This document shows, one piece after another, positions 17,825-25,869 of a DNA stretch of 64,000 nt (its first letter is position 1; each line of letters starts with the position of its first letter). The notes beneath the pieces are model-generated. The model saw nothing but the letters and a program-made list of their open reading frames with translations, searched no databases and was not told the DNA's origin. The DNA lies in the NCBI RefSeq assembly GCF_900129975.1, contig NZ_FSRG01000005.1, positions 372,001 to 436,000 on the forward strand, written 5' to 3'. The DNA is from Halodesulfovibrio marinisediminis DSM 17456. GTDB taxonomy: Bacteria > Desulfobacterota > Desulfovibrionia > Desulfovibrionales > Desulfovibrionaceae. The position numbers were made by a program, and so were the translations under genes.

Positions 17825-18538
17825 CTACTTTTTCACAGGAATAATCATGTGAGAGAAGTAGTGTGGCTTTTCTGGAGCATCATCAATATTGCGGGCGATG
17901 ATTTCTCCATCCATTCCGAGTCGAGAGATAAAGATTGCGGACTCTTTTCTGTCTGTTTCTTGAAGTAGATTTTTGAGTTCTGCAAAGTTCTTATAGGTCT
18001 TGAGGATAACGGCGTTATCTACGTGACTCAGGAGGTTTTTTGTGTCTTCGGTTGCGCGCACGCCTGATGCAAGTAGCAGGTTTTCGCCGGATTCACAGAG
18101 AATTGTTCCGGTGCGCGCTGCGGAAGCTTGATAGGAAGTGATGCCCGGTACCACGCAGATATCAAAGTTTGTATCAAGAGCTTCGAGTGTGCGCTTCAAG
18201 TAACCGAATGTGGAGTAGATGAGCGGATCGCCAAGGGTCAGGAACGCACAGCTTTTACCTTGCTTGAGCAGGTCAGCAACGATTTTTGCGTTGTGTTTCC
18301 ATGCTTCCATTAAGACTTTTTCATCACGGGTCATCGGGAACCCGAGCTGGACAACTTCAACATTCCCTTTCATGTGCGGCTGTGCAATGGAGAGTGCCGT
18401 TGAGTAGTCGTTTTTTGTAGATGAAGCAGCAAGAACGATATCGACGTCTGCTAATACCTTGGTAGCTTTGATTGTAAGTAAGTCTGGATCACCAGGGCCA
18501 ACGCCGATGCCGTAAAGTGTGCCTAAGGAAGCGGGCAT
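17825..18538 (-). CDS. cobI: Precorrin-2 / cobalt-factor II C20-methyltransferase
   Basis: CobI/CbiL adds the C20 methyl group in corrin-ring synthesis. The 237-residue tetrapyrrole methylase has GIGVGPGDPDLLTIKATKVL at the N-terminus, FLTLGDPLIYSTFGYL and VVPGITSYQASAARTG. It is last in the cobalamin-riboswitch operon, and its ATG overlaps the stop of the binding-protein gene (TAATG). Because the operon has a cobaltochelatase, the substrate is probably cobalt-factor II. Confidence 0.9.
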   Translation of the reverse strand: MPASLGTLYGIGVGPGDPDLLTIKATKVLADVDIVLAASSTKNDYSTALSIAQPHMKGNVEVVQLGFPMTRDEKVLMEAWKHNAKIVADLLKQGKSCAFLTLGDPLIYSTFGYLKRTLEALDTNFDICVVPGITSYQASAARTGTILCESGENLLLASGVRATEDTKNLLSHVDNAVILKTYKNFAELKNLLQETDRKESAIFISRLGMDGEIIARNIDDAPEKPHYFSHMIIPVKK

Positions 18539-19518
18539 TACATGTCTCCTGAAATATGGGAAGTCGGTTGCATGCGGTTCGGATGCAGTAGTGCTGCCAG
18601 CTCTTCTACGGCGGATACGGCACGGGGGCCGGGACGTGAATAGCTGGATTCATCAATAACATGGACGCGGTTGTTTTTCACAGCAGAGATTGTGCGGAAA
18701 TGAGCACGTTTTCGTATTGGCTGTGGATTCGGATTCATGGCACCTTGTTGAATAAGGTATACTTCCGGATCACGCTTGATGACTTCCTCTTCGTTTATGC
18801 GAACCAATTTTATAGCGGCATCCATAATGTTGATGCCGCCTGCATGGTTGATAATATCATTAACAATGGACGCATTTCCCGCACCGAGAAGGTTTGGATA
18901 GCGTACTTCAAAAAAAACAGATGGCTTGTGTTCAGTGTTTTTGAGTAGTTGCTGAACATGATCAAGCCGTGCTTGCAGATTGTTGCATACAAGCTCTGCC
19001 TGCTCTTCGGCACCAGTCAGCGTACCGAGGCGTTTTATGACAGAAAAAAGTTCGTCAAATGTGGTTATAGAGAAAAAGGCAACTGGGATGCCAAGCTCTT
19101 CGAGCATCCGGACAGACTCCAGTGCTTTTTTCCGTCCACCCATCTGGAGCACAATGTCTGGTCGCAGGCCAGCCACAAGCTCTGGATTGGGGCGCATATG
19201 GGTTCCAATAGAAGGCTTTGAAAGAATAGAAACTGGTAACGCATCTGCCTTTGTACGGGCAATAATGGTATCTTCTTTTCCAAGCTCTGCCAGCATTTCA
19301 TTAAATGCTCCATACAGCGCAATGATTCGAGTTGCAGGGCGTTGCAACTCGATAGTTCTGCCAAGATCATCTGTGATGCTGACAGGCGTGGGTAGAGTTT
19401 CCGATGTGGAATTACTTGCGAGAGCTGTGCTAGCGAAAAGTAGCAGCAGAACCGGGAGTAAAAAATGCTTGAGGCGCATTGGTAACCGGATGCCTGAATG
19501 TATGGATTGGTGTGTCAT
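18538..19518 (-). CDS. Periplasmic corrinoid/iron-type ABC substrate-binding protein
   Basis: This BtuF/FecB-like (cluster A-III) binding protein has 326 residues from the longest start. An inner ATG at 19479 gives MRLKHFLLPVLLLLFASTALA, a neat signal peptide, and may be the real start; neither has a clear Shine-Dalgarno. The mature part shows VSITDDLGRTIELQRPATRIIAL and RPDIVLQMGG, with EVRYPNLLGAGNASIVNDII and VYLIQQGAMNP. It overlaps the ATPase gene and lies under a cobalamin riboswitch, so a corrinoid or cobalt ligand is likely; a siderophore is the alternative. Confidence 0.85.
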   Translation of the reverse strand: MTHQSIHSGIRLPMRLKHFLLPVLLLLFASTALASNSTSETLPTPVSITDDLGRTIELQRPATRIIALYGAFNEMLAELGKEDTIIARTKADALPVSILSKPSIGTHMRPNPELVAGLRPDIVLQMGGRKKALESVRMLEELGIPVAFFSITTFDELFSVIKRLGTLTGAEEQAELVCNNLQARLDHVQQLLKNTEHKPSVFFEVRYPNLLGAGNASIVNDIINHAGGINIMDAAIKLVRINEEEVIKRDPEVYLIQQGAMNPNPQPIRKRAHFRTISAVKNNRVHVIDESSYSRPGPRAVSAVEELAALLHPNRMQPTSHISGDM

Positions 19519-20227
19519 AAATTGTCGTTAAGTTTTCGTCGGTAAAAACGTCTTCAACACTGCCGTCCAGAATAACGCGTCCGTGTTTCAAAAAGATAAG
19601 GCGCGTACAGTAAAGGGCGGCAAGGTTGATGTCATGAATTGCAGCAACAACGGTGGTTCCAGTGCTGTGTCGTTGCTTCAGCAAGTCAAATATTTCGATG
19701 GTACGGGCAATGTCGAGACCGGAAGTCGCTTCGTCTAAAAGCATGGTGTCTGCTTGTTGAGCAAGAGCACGCGCAATTAACACTCGTTGAAACTCACCGC
19801 CGGAAAGACCACGTGCTGACCTGTATGCAAAGTCGTTTGTAGCAGTCTCTTTCATGCAGGATAAAGCAATTTTTTTGTCTTCAGCACTATATCCACCAAG
19901 GGCGGATATGTAGGGGTATCGCCCCATAAGCACTAAGGAGAGTGCTTCGATGTCTGGGGTTTCTCCAGTGTATTGCGGCACGGATGCAATTTGTGCGGCG
20001 CGCTGTTTGGGTGGAATCTGTAATAGACTCGTTTCGTTCAGAGTAATAGCCCCTTTCAGCGGTTTTTTGACTCCGGACAATGACAGCAGTAGTGTCGTTT
20101 TGCCGCATCCGTTTGGCCCTAGCAGCCCTACCATTTCTCCTTGCTGAATAGAAAGAGAAACATCATGCAGCACTGGTGTGTTGGCATATCCCGCAGAAAG
20201 ATTGTTAATGGTAATATGTCCTGACAT
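19430..20227 (-). CDS. ABC transporter ATP-binding protein, BtuD/FecE type
   Basis: The 265-residue ATPase powers the adjacent importer. It shows Walker A GLLGPNGCGKTTLLL, the Q-loop ASVPQYTGE, the signature LSGGEFQRVLIARAL, Walker B TMLLDEATSGLD and the H-loop AAIHDINLA. Its C-terminal end is extended (about 235-265) and overlaps the start of the binding-protein gene by 50-89 bases, depending on that start. Its ATG overlaps the permease stop (TAATG). Confidence 0.93.
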   Translation of the reverse strand: MSGHITINNLSAGYANTPVLHDVSLSIQQGEMVGLLGPNGCGKTTLLLSLSGVKKPLKGAITLNETSLLQIPPKQRAAQIASVPQYTGETPDIEALSLVLMGRYPYISALGGYSAEDKKIALSCMKETATNDFAYRSARGLSGGEFQRVLIARALAQQADTMLLDEATSGLDIARTIEIFDLLKQRHSTGTTVVAAIHDINLAALYCTRLIFLKHGRVILDGSVEDVFTDENLTTIYDTPIHTFRHPVTNAPQAFFTPGSAATFR

Positions 20228-21294
20228 TACTGGCTGCTCCGTTTCATAGTGCGATGCAGGAGCAGGCAGAAGAATGGTCCACCCAGAAGTGCTGTCACAA
20301 CGCCTACAGGTAATTCAGCACCTTCAGGCAGGATTGTGCGTGCTAAAACATCTGACCATAGAAGAAGCAATCCGCCGATAAAGGCAGAGCTTACAAGTAA
20401 TGGTCTGTGCTCACCACCTTGTATAAGTCGTACCAGATGCGGCACTACAAGACCGACAAATCCGATAACACCGGAAACAGCAACGGACGCGCCCGTGATC
20501 ATGCTGGCTCCAATCAGAAGCCATAGGCGAACACGGCTTGCGTTCATTCCTAGTTGCTGTGCCTGTGTTTCTCCAAGTGAGAGGATGTCCAGCTCACGGG
20601 AGAATCGCCAGATAATAGCAATGCCTAAGGCGTACCAAGGAAGAATGAGCTGTACGTGTTGCCATGTTCTTCCTTGAAGGCTTCCCATAATCCAGAACAC
20701 AATTGATGCCACAGAATCTTCATCAAGTGACTTGATGAGTGATATTAGTGCGGCAAGAAATGTAGCGACTACAACACCGGCAAGCACAAGGGCATCGCGT
20801 TTGAGTTGTCCGCCTATGCTGCCAAGAGTGATAACTGCCCCGAGGGCAAGAAGAGCACCAATAAGTGCGGCAAGAGGAACAACTCCAACTCCGGCAAGGT
20901 GCGGGATAGCACCTGAAAGACCAAAGAAAATGGCAACAGAGGCGCCGAAGGCTGCACCACTAGAGACACCGATTGTGAACGGGTCAGCAAGCGGGTTGCG
21001 CAAAATTCCTTGAAATACAGTGCCGGAAATGGCAAGGCCGCTTCCAATGAGCAGCGACAGTATAATTCGGCTGAATCTGATTTCCCACACTACAATTGAG
21101 TTGGTAGTCTCAACAGACTGCGCGCCTGAGAAGATATGTTGTACAAGAGTGCTGAATGCTTTTTGGAGCGGGATATCAAGCGGTCCGTACGCAGATGCCA
21201 GAACAGCAGACACAGCACAGGCTAACGCTGTGAAGCTGGCGAAAAGAGCGCAACGGCGAGCGCGGCGCTGTGCGATGTCTACTGTTCCAGTCAT
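20227..21294 (-). CDS. ABC transporter permease, FecCD/BtuC family
   Basis: The 355-residue inner-membrane permease has about ten transmembrane helices and family motifs such as NPLADPFTIGVSSGAAFGAS and VSGVIGFVGLVVPHLVRLI. It forms the channel of the BtuCDF-like importer with the ATPase and binding protein. It starts 2 nt after cbiK and overlaps the ATPase gene by one base. Confidence 0.94.
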   Translation of the reverse strand: MTGTVDIAQRRARRCALFASFTALACAVSAVLASAYGPLDIPLQKAFSTLVQHIFSGAQSVETTNSIVVWEIRFSRIILSLLIGSGLAISGTVFQGILRNPLADPFTIGVSSGAAFGASVAIFFGLSGAIPHLAGVGVVPLAALIGALLALGAVITLGSIGGQLKRDALVLAGVVVATFLAALISLIKSLDEDSVASIVFWIMGSLQGRTWQHVQLILPWYALGIAIIWRFSRELDILSLGETQAQQLGMNASRVRLWLLIGASMITGASVAVSGVIGFVGLVVPHLVRLIQGGEHRPLLVSSAFIGGLLLLWSDVLARTILPEGAELPVGVVTALLGGPFFCLLLHRTMKRSSQ

Positions 21295-21296
21295 AA

Positions 21297-22190
21297 TTAC
21301 TTAGAGTCCAGAGCGGTAAATGCTTCTTTCAAGTGCGCCACCCACAGGGCAACAACAGCATCGAATTCGCCAGTACCTTTGATTACAGTCTGTACCTTGA
21401 AACCTTCTTTTTTAAGAATGGATTTCCAGCTGTCGTCCTCGTCGCCAGCCATATCGTTGCGTGCGTGGTCGCCTGCTACAGACATAAACGGCATGAGCCA
21501 TACTTTTTTGATACCTTTTGCTTTCAGGCTAGGAATGATGTTGTCGAGAGTCGGGTAGCCTTCAACAGTGCCAACAAAGATGTTGGAGTCCTGTTCCTGA
21601 AGGTAGGTAGCAAGACCCGGGTAGTAGATGTTGCCTGGATCGTGGGTGCCATGGCCCATAAAGATAACTGCTTCGTCTTTTTTACGTTCAGCAGGAATGG
21701 TTGTAGGCAATACTTTAGCCACTGCTTCTACGTCAGCAGGGGAGTTTAACAGCGGTGTGCCTACAGTAACGTGACTGATGCTTTTAGGCATGCCGTCGAA
21801 TGCAAGAGCGGTTTTTGTGATGTCAGAAAATTCCTGTCCCGGAATTGTATGCAGGGACTGAACAGCAACATGTGTAAAGCCTTCATCACCCATCTGCGCG
21901 AGGGCAGTAGCAGGAGAAGGTACAATCATATTTTCTGTCTTTTTAATCTTATTACGGATCATCGCAGCAGAGTACGCCCAGCGGATTTCGGTATTCGGAA
22001 ATGCTTTGGCAACTTCTTCACCGATGTTGTCTAAAGCAACACGGGCTTCAGGTACGGATGTACCAAATGCTACGAGCAGGATGCCCTTTTTAGGAGTTTC
22101 AACGTGTCCGTGACCTGCAAAAGCTGGGAAAGACAAAACGAGAACAAGGGTAACAGCGAGTAAGAGTCGCAAAAAACGACTGCGGTTCAT
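21297..22190 (-). CDS. cbiK: Sirohydrochlorin cobaltochelatase CbiK, exported form
   Basis: CbiK inserts cobalt into sirohydrochlorin, the start of the anaerobic cobalamin route. The ATG at 22190 has GGAGGC upstream and opens a 297-residue protein with the signal peptide MNRSRFLRLLLAVTLVLVLS ending at AFA/GHGH. The chelatase fold shows GILLVAFGTSVPEAR and the metal-ligand histidines in VIFMGHGTHDPGN and FMSVAGDHARNDMAGDED. A longer frame to 22295 would hide the signal peptide and run into the leader. An exported CbiK is known from Desulfovibrio vulgaris (CbiKP), where a heme- or cobalt-linked periplasmic role was proposed. Confidence 0.93.
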   Translation of the reverse strand: MNRSRFLRLLLAVTLVLVLSFPAFAGHGHVETPKKGILLVAFGTSVPEARVALDNIGEEVAKAFPNTEIRWAYSAAMIRNKIKKTENMIVPSPATALAQMGDEGFTHVAVQSLHTIPGQEFSDITKTALAFDGMPKSISHVTVGTPLLNSPADVEAVAKVLPTTIPAERKKDEAVIFMGHGTHDPGNIYYPGLATYLQEQDSNIFVGTVEGYPTLDNIIPSLKAKGIKKVWLMPFMSVAGDHARNDMAGDEDDSWKSILKKEGFKVQTVIKGTGEFDAVVALWVAHLKEAFTALDSK

Positions 22191-22374
22191 GGCAAAAAGC
22201 CTCCAAGTTTGGGGCGGGGACATGACGCATGGATAGTGCGAAAGTACGCACTGATAGCGAGGTGTGTTTTGCTGGACAAGGCCCCGTGTCTGCAAAACTG
22301 TGCCTGATATTCACAGCTTCGGAAAAGAAGATGGTTAGGAATCCGAAGACAGAACTGTGTGAATATCCACAAAG

Positions 22375-22530
22375 TCTCAGGCAGGTCTTCCGGCTTGTTC
22401 CTCTTTCTCCGACCTTCCCAGAAAAACCAGTGGCACAATGTGGAGAAAGATTAAACAGAACTTACGGCGGCGGGTCCGCTCCCGACTTTAACGGGATTCC
22501 CTATTAGGCTCTATGAGCACCTGAAGTGAG
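22375..22530 (-). promoter_or_regulatory. Cobalamin riboswitch
   Basis: On the minus strand the conserved elements occur in order. AGGTGCTC is at the 5' end, then AATAGGGAATCCCG with AAAGTCGGGAGCGGACCCGC, CCGCCGTAAG, GCCACTG and GGGAAGG, and the B12 box AGCCGGAAGACCTGCCTG near 22377-22396. It lies about 185 nt upstream of cbiK, so it should repress cbiK, the transporter genes and cobI when adenosylcobalamin is plentiful. Confidence 0.95.
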
Positions 22531-22534
22531 GTAC

Positions 22535-22562
22535 TTTATACGTAATAAAATTGAGTGGTCAA
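22535..22562 (-). promoter_or_regulatory. Promoter for the riboswitch-controlled operon
   Basis: On the minus strand TTGACC (22557-22562) and TATAAA (22535-22540) are 16 nt apart, immediately upstream of the riboswitch 5' end. It is a good sigma-70 match. Confidence 0.7.
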
Positions 22563-22574
22563 GAATTGAAATTA

Positions 22575-23657
22575 TTATCCTACTATCCAAAGATATAAGG
22601 CTGTTACAAATATAAGGCTGCTTATGCGCAATACTTGGCTCATGAGCAGCATTGGAAACCCAATCTTAAAGGAGAATACACCTGTCTGCGAAGGAAGCTG
22701 ATGACGTAATGCGCGGATTGGTGTGGCCACAATTGTTCCAAGCACAAGTGCAAGAACAAGTTGTGACGTTGTGAGCGCTCCGCCGTCCAATAATGCGCCA
22801 GCTGCAGCAATACCTGTTGTGAATTCAGCAGCAACGGCAAAAACAACAACACTGACGGCCTCAACAGGAAGGTAGGCAGATGTAACCCATCCGGCAGCAG
22901 TTGTACGCATGTATTCAAACATTCCGGCCTGATTTAATGCATAGATAAGAAAATAAACAGGTGCTGTAATGGTACAGATACGAATGAACCGCTTTCGAAA
23001 TGCACCTAATACTTTTGCCGCGGTAGTAGTCCGGAGTTCAGGCTGCCTTTCTAGCGAAGGTGCGGTGGAATGAGGTGTCAGTTTGATTCTGGTCCAGATA
23101 AGTAAAACTAAAGTACGCAGTAGTGCGGCGATACCATTTAAGGAAAGGTAGATAATACCAGCTGTTCGAGTCATCGGCACAATAATAAAGAATGTAGTGG
23201 GAAGGTGCAGGAGAAAAACAGGCAGCCCTGTGTTAATTAGATAGCTCAGCTTCATTTCTTGCAGGGAGATTTTTTTTTCCTTCCAAAATGTCATTAGCAT
23301 CGTGTTGGCAGCGGTTCCGGAGAAAAATGCCGTAGTGAATGCCGCACCAGATTCATCTTTAAGGTTGCCGAACCGCATAAGAGGGCGCACCAGAGTGGCA
23401 AGAAGCGGCGCCCAGCCCATACCTTCAACAGCGATGCCGACAATAAGGCCGATCCCCAGAAATCCAAGCATACGCAATAGCGGACGTACAAGCCCCGGCC
23501 ACGCTTTGCCCCATGAGAGCAGGCTTGGGTCATTGGTCAAAATGACAGCTAAAGCCGTTAGGCAGCAGATTGCTGCAATGATGAGCGCTTTAACCGGGCT
23601 TTTAGCTTTGCGTTTGCGTGGCGTGGACGTTGATGTGCTGGTGGATGCGTGTGACAT
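22575..23657 (-). CDS. Gate-domain (nucleoside recognition) membrane protein
   Basis: The 360-residue protein has a short Ser/Thr/Lys-rich cytoplasmic start (MSHASTSTSTSTPRKRKAK) and about nine hydrophobic segments. It belongs to the nucleoside-recognition Gate family by its pattern of SGTAANTMLMTFWKEKK, INTGLPVFLLHLPTTF and AAEFTTGIAAAGALL. Members include spore and transporter proteins of uncertain substrate. It ends 12 bases before the promoter of the cobalamin operon, so cotranscription with that operon is possible but unproven. Its ATG follows AAGGAG. Confidence 0.75.
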   Translation of the reverse strand: MSHASTSTSTSTPRKRKAKSPVKALIIAAICCLTALAVILTNDPSLLSWGKAWPGLVRPLLRMLGFLGIGLIVGIAVEGMGWAPLLATLVRPLMRFGNLKDESGAAFTTAFFSGTAANTMLMTFWKEKKISLQEMKLSYLINTGLPVFLLHLPTTFFIIVPMTRTAGIIYLSLNGIAALLRTLVLLIWTRIKLTPHSTAPSLERQPELRTTTAAKVLGAFRKRFIRICTITAPVYFLIYALNQAGMFEYMRTTAAGWVTSAYLPVEAVSVVVFAVAAEFTTGIAAAGALLDGGALTTSQLVLALVLGTIVATPIRALRHQLPSQTGVFSFKIGFPMLLMSQVLRISSLIFVTALYLWIVG

Positions 23658-23796
23658 GAAATCTCCTTGGGGTGGTGGTACGCCACACCAAAAGTAATTT
23701 CAAGTAGGTGAGTTGTTATGTGTAATAGGAACCGTCTTAGTTAAAGATAATGAAACAGTAGGTTGTTACAGAAAAAGAGTAAGTGGCTTTTGTCAC

Positions 23797-23829
23797 AAAA
23801 AAAATCGCGCTACAGCAAGCTGTAGCGCG
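23797..23829 (-). terminator. Strong terminator at the end of the small-RNA candidate
   Basis: CGCGCTACAGC (23806-23816) and GCTGTAGCGCG (23819-23829) form a perfect 11-bp stem with a 2-nt loop (4 nt in practice). On the minus strand it is followed by A and eight T residues (23797-23804). Confidence 0.93.
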
Positions 23830-23957
23830 TATTTTCAATCGACAAAGCGATCAAGGAACCGGATAGCTTTCGCCGGTACGAAAAAAGTAGCTTCCCCTAA
23901 CTTTGTCCAACACATGGGGAAGTTTCCTTTTCAGGAGCAGACCATTTCTCCTGCACT
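23797..23957 (-). ncRNA. Candidate sigma-54-dependent structured small RNA
   Basis: From the expected start about 12 nt after the sigma-54-like element to the terminator lie about 160 nt with successive hairpins. These are CAGGAG/CTCCTG (23932-23953), CTTCCCC/GGGGAAG (23891-23922), ACCGG/CCGGT (23858-23877), GATCG/CGATC-like (23838-23854) and the terminator. A 26-codon frame (23915 down to 23835, beginning MCWTKLGEATFF) has an AAGGA 9 nt upstream, so a small protein or dual-function RNA is possible. No known RNA family was recognised. Both ends are inferred. Confidence 0.55.
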
Positions 23958-23968
23958 CCCCTCTCTAT

Positions 23969-23984
23969 ACCAAGAAGCGTGCCA
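23969..23984 (-). promoter_or_regulatory. Sigma-54-type promoter upstream of the small-RNA candidate
   Basis: TGGCACGCTTCTTGGT on the minus strand matches the -24/-12 consensus TGGCACG-N4-TTGCW, except that the -12 C is G. Activator dyads lie 94-164 bases upstream, a typical enhancer distance. The one mismatch is at an important position, so confidence is moderate. Confidence 0.55.
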
Positions 23985-24077
23985 TTTGTCATAACCTATT
24001 AATACGCAAGAAAAAAAAATAAATTAATAGTAAGTGATAATGGTTGTCGATGCGAGATGTAGAGAAAGTTGGCTGAA

Positions 24078-24148
24078 TGTCCGTGGTTGCGGACAAAGGC
24101 GTCCGCGATTACGGACATGTTTTTTGGTTTTGTGCAGATTTGCGGACA
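24078..24148. promoter_or_regulatory. Three TGTCCG-N6-CGGACA dyads, probable activator sites
   Basis: TGTCCG-TGGTTG-CGGACA (24078-24095), CGTCCG-CGATTA-CGGACA (24100-24117) and the half-degenerate TGTGCA-GATTTG-CGGACA (24131-24148) share an 18-bp dyad. The starts are 22 and 31 bases apart, about two and three helical turns. They lie between the regulator gene and the sigma-54-type promoter, as enhancer sites for an NtrC-family protein would. Confidence 0.65.
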
Positions 24149-24165
24149 AGTTTGGCTATAAAAAT

Positions 24166-25866
24166 TTATTTTTTGACAGTGTATTTTTTTAGTAGGTCGT
24201 ATAAATATGAGCGTGATAAGCCGGATAATTTACACGCCGTTGCTACCTTTCCATCAGCTAACGTCATGAGATTTTGAAGATATTGAGTGAAGATCTCATC
24301 TCTGAACTCGAAAAAAGGCTTGATGGAGTCAGGTGAAGAAAGAGTGTCCGCAATCGCGGAATTTCCTATTTTTTTGTCCGGATAAGCGGAATCTTGTCTG
24401 TAGTGTTCAGTGCCAGACTGTGAGGATATGGGTGCAGCAAGAGAATGCTCCCCTTGTCGAGGGAGTTCTGAAGAGTGAACTTTGTTGTTAGATATTCCAA
24501 CGGAGTTTGGTTCTGCATTTGGGCGTAACGATGGTGGTGATTGCGGATGAACAAGACGTGGACGTGTTTGCTCCTTAGGAGAAGAAGCAAGTCGTACTGT
24601 GTAGTTGTCCAAGCCCTGCTCAGCGTCGGAGATAGCGCAGGAAGCTCCTTTGTGCAGTGGGATAGGTGGTTCTTCACGTTGTGTTCTATCAGCGGCAGCG
24701 CGGGCAATATTAATACGAATGTGATCCGGCAAGTGACGGCTGAAAATTTTAGGTGTGTCTTTTGATGCCAACACAGCACGTTCAAGAGTGTGGATCAGTT
24801 CACGCACGTTACCTGGCCATGGATATTTTTTGGCGATGTCGAGGAGGTCTGGAGAAATTCCTTTTGCCGGCATGCCGTATTTACCACAGAGCTGCTTTAC
24901 ATAGTGTTCTATGAGCTTGGGTAAGTCGTCTGCTCTGTCCCGTAACGGCGGGAGTGCCATAACAACCGTACGGATTCGGAATAGCAAATCACTTCGGAAT
25001 GTACCGCGGGCAACCATTTCATCAAGGTCTCTATTGGTGGCGCAGATAAGACGGAAGTCAGATGTCTTTTCTGTACGTGCGCCAACAGGGCGGAACCTGT
25101 GTTCCTGAAGAACACGAAGAAAAATTTTCTGCATGGCAAGCGGCAGTTCACCCACTTCATCAAGAAATAGGGTGCCGTTGTTTGCCTGTGCGACAAGACC
25201 TTCCCTGTCCTTATCAGCTCCGGTGAATGCACCTTTGCGATGACCGAAAAGAATGGAACTGGCAAGCGTACGAGACATTGACGCGCAGTCCACAGCCACA
25301 AACGGACCTGTAGCTCGCAGGCTGTTTTCGTGGATAGCGCGTGCGAATACTTCTTTGCCTACGCCGGTTTCTCCAAGCAGCAAGGCTGACGCATCAGATG
25401 ATGCTGCTTCAGCTACGAGAGACAGACATTTTTTAATGCCCGCACTATTACCGATAATTCCACCGCGCTTCAGTTTTACGGCACCGTTTTTCGTTGGGCG
25501 TTTTCCCCTGTAATCAATGGCGCGGATGAGCGGAAGAACCATGCGGTCAACAGTGCTTTGTTTTTCCACATAATCCCAAGCACCGTTGCGGATAGCTTTT
25601 TCTGCTCCGTCCGGTGTTGGGGTTCCTGTCATTACGATAATCTCAGGGTGTCCACGCATTGCGTTGAATTGTGCAATGGCAAGGAGACCGTTGCCATCTG
25701 GGAGCTGGGTATTGAGATACACAATATCTGTGTCATGCTTGCGGCCGGAGGCAAAAGCTTCATTTAAGGATTTTACTTGCTTGCTACGATGACCAAGGCC
25801 CGTCACAATAGATGATAGTGTTTCGGAAAAAACTGGATCGTTATCAACGATGAGGACGCGAGCCAT
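24166..25866 (-). CDS. Sigma-54 activator with a receiver domain lacking the phospho-Asp
   Basis: The 566-residue NtrC-type protein has a receiver (1-115), a AAA+ domain with Walker A GETGVGKE (165-172) and an intact GAFTGA loop (212-217). A long low-complexity linker (about 400-515) leads to a C-terminal Fis-type helix-turn-helix ([20 protein letters not shown]). The receiver keeps the acidic pocket (VDND), Thr80 and Lys102, but the acceptor position is Asn52 ([11 protein letters not shown], codon AAT at 25711-25713). Phosphorylation-independent control is therefore likely. It starts 3 nt after the kinase-like gene, and dyads downstream are its probable targets. Confidence 0.92.
   Translation of the reverse strand: MARVLIVDNDPVFSETLSSIVTGLGHRSKQVKSLNEAFASGRKHDTDIVYLNTQLPDGNGLLAIAQFNAMRGHPEIIVMTGTPTPDGAEKAIRNGAWDYVEKQSTVDRMVLPLIRAIDYRGKRPTKNGAVKLKRGGIIGNSAGIKKCLSLVAEAASSDASALLLGETGVGKEVFARAIHENSLRATGPFVAVDCASMSRTLASSILFGHRKGAFTGADKDREGLVAQANNGTLFLDEVGELPLAMQKIFLRVLQEHRFRPVGARTEKTSDFRLICATNRDLDEMVARGTFRSDLLFRIRTVVMALPPLRDRADDLPKLIEHYVKQLCGKYGMPAKGISPDLLDIAKKYPWPGNVRELIHTLERAVLASKDTPKIFSRHLPDHIRINIARAAADRTQREEPPIPLHKGASCAISDAEQGLDNYTVRLASSPKEQTRPRLVHPQSPPSLRPNAEPNSVGISNNKVHSSELPRQGEHSLAAPISSQSGTEHYRQDSAYPDKKIGNSAIADTLSSPDSIKPFFEFRDEIFTQYLQNLMTLADGKVATACKLSGLSRSYLYDLLKKYTVKK
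24345..24392. promoter_or_regulatory. Two further dyads inside the 3' part of the regulator gene
   Basis: TGTCCG-CAATCG-CGGAAT (24345-24362) and TGTCCG-GATAAG-CGGAAT (24375-24392) repeat the intergenic motif with 30-base spacing. They lie within the poorly conserved linker before the C-terminal helix-turn-helix of the regulator, a region free to carry DNA sites. Confidence 0.5.
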
Positions 25867-25869
25867 TGC

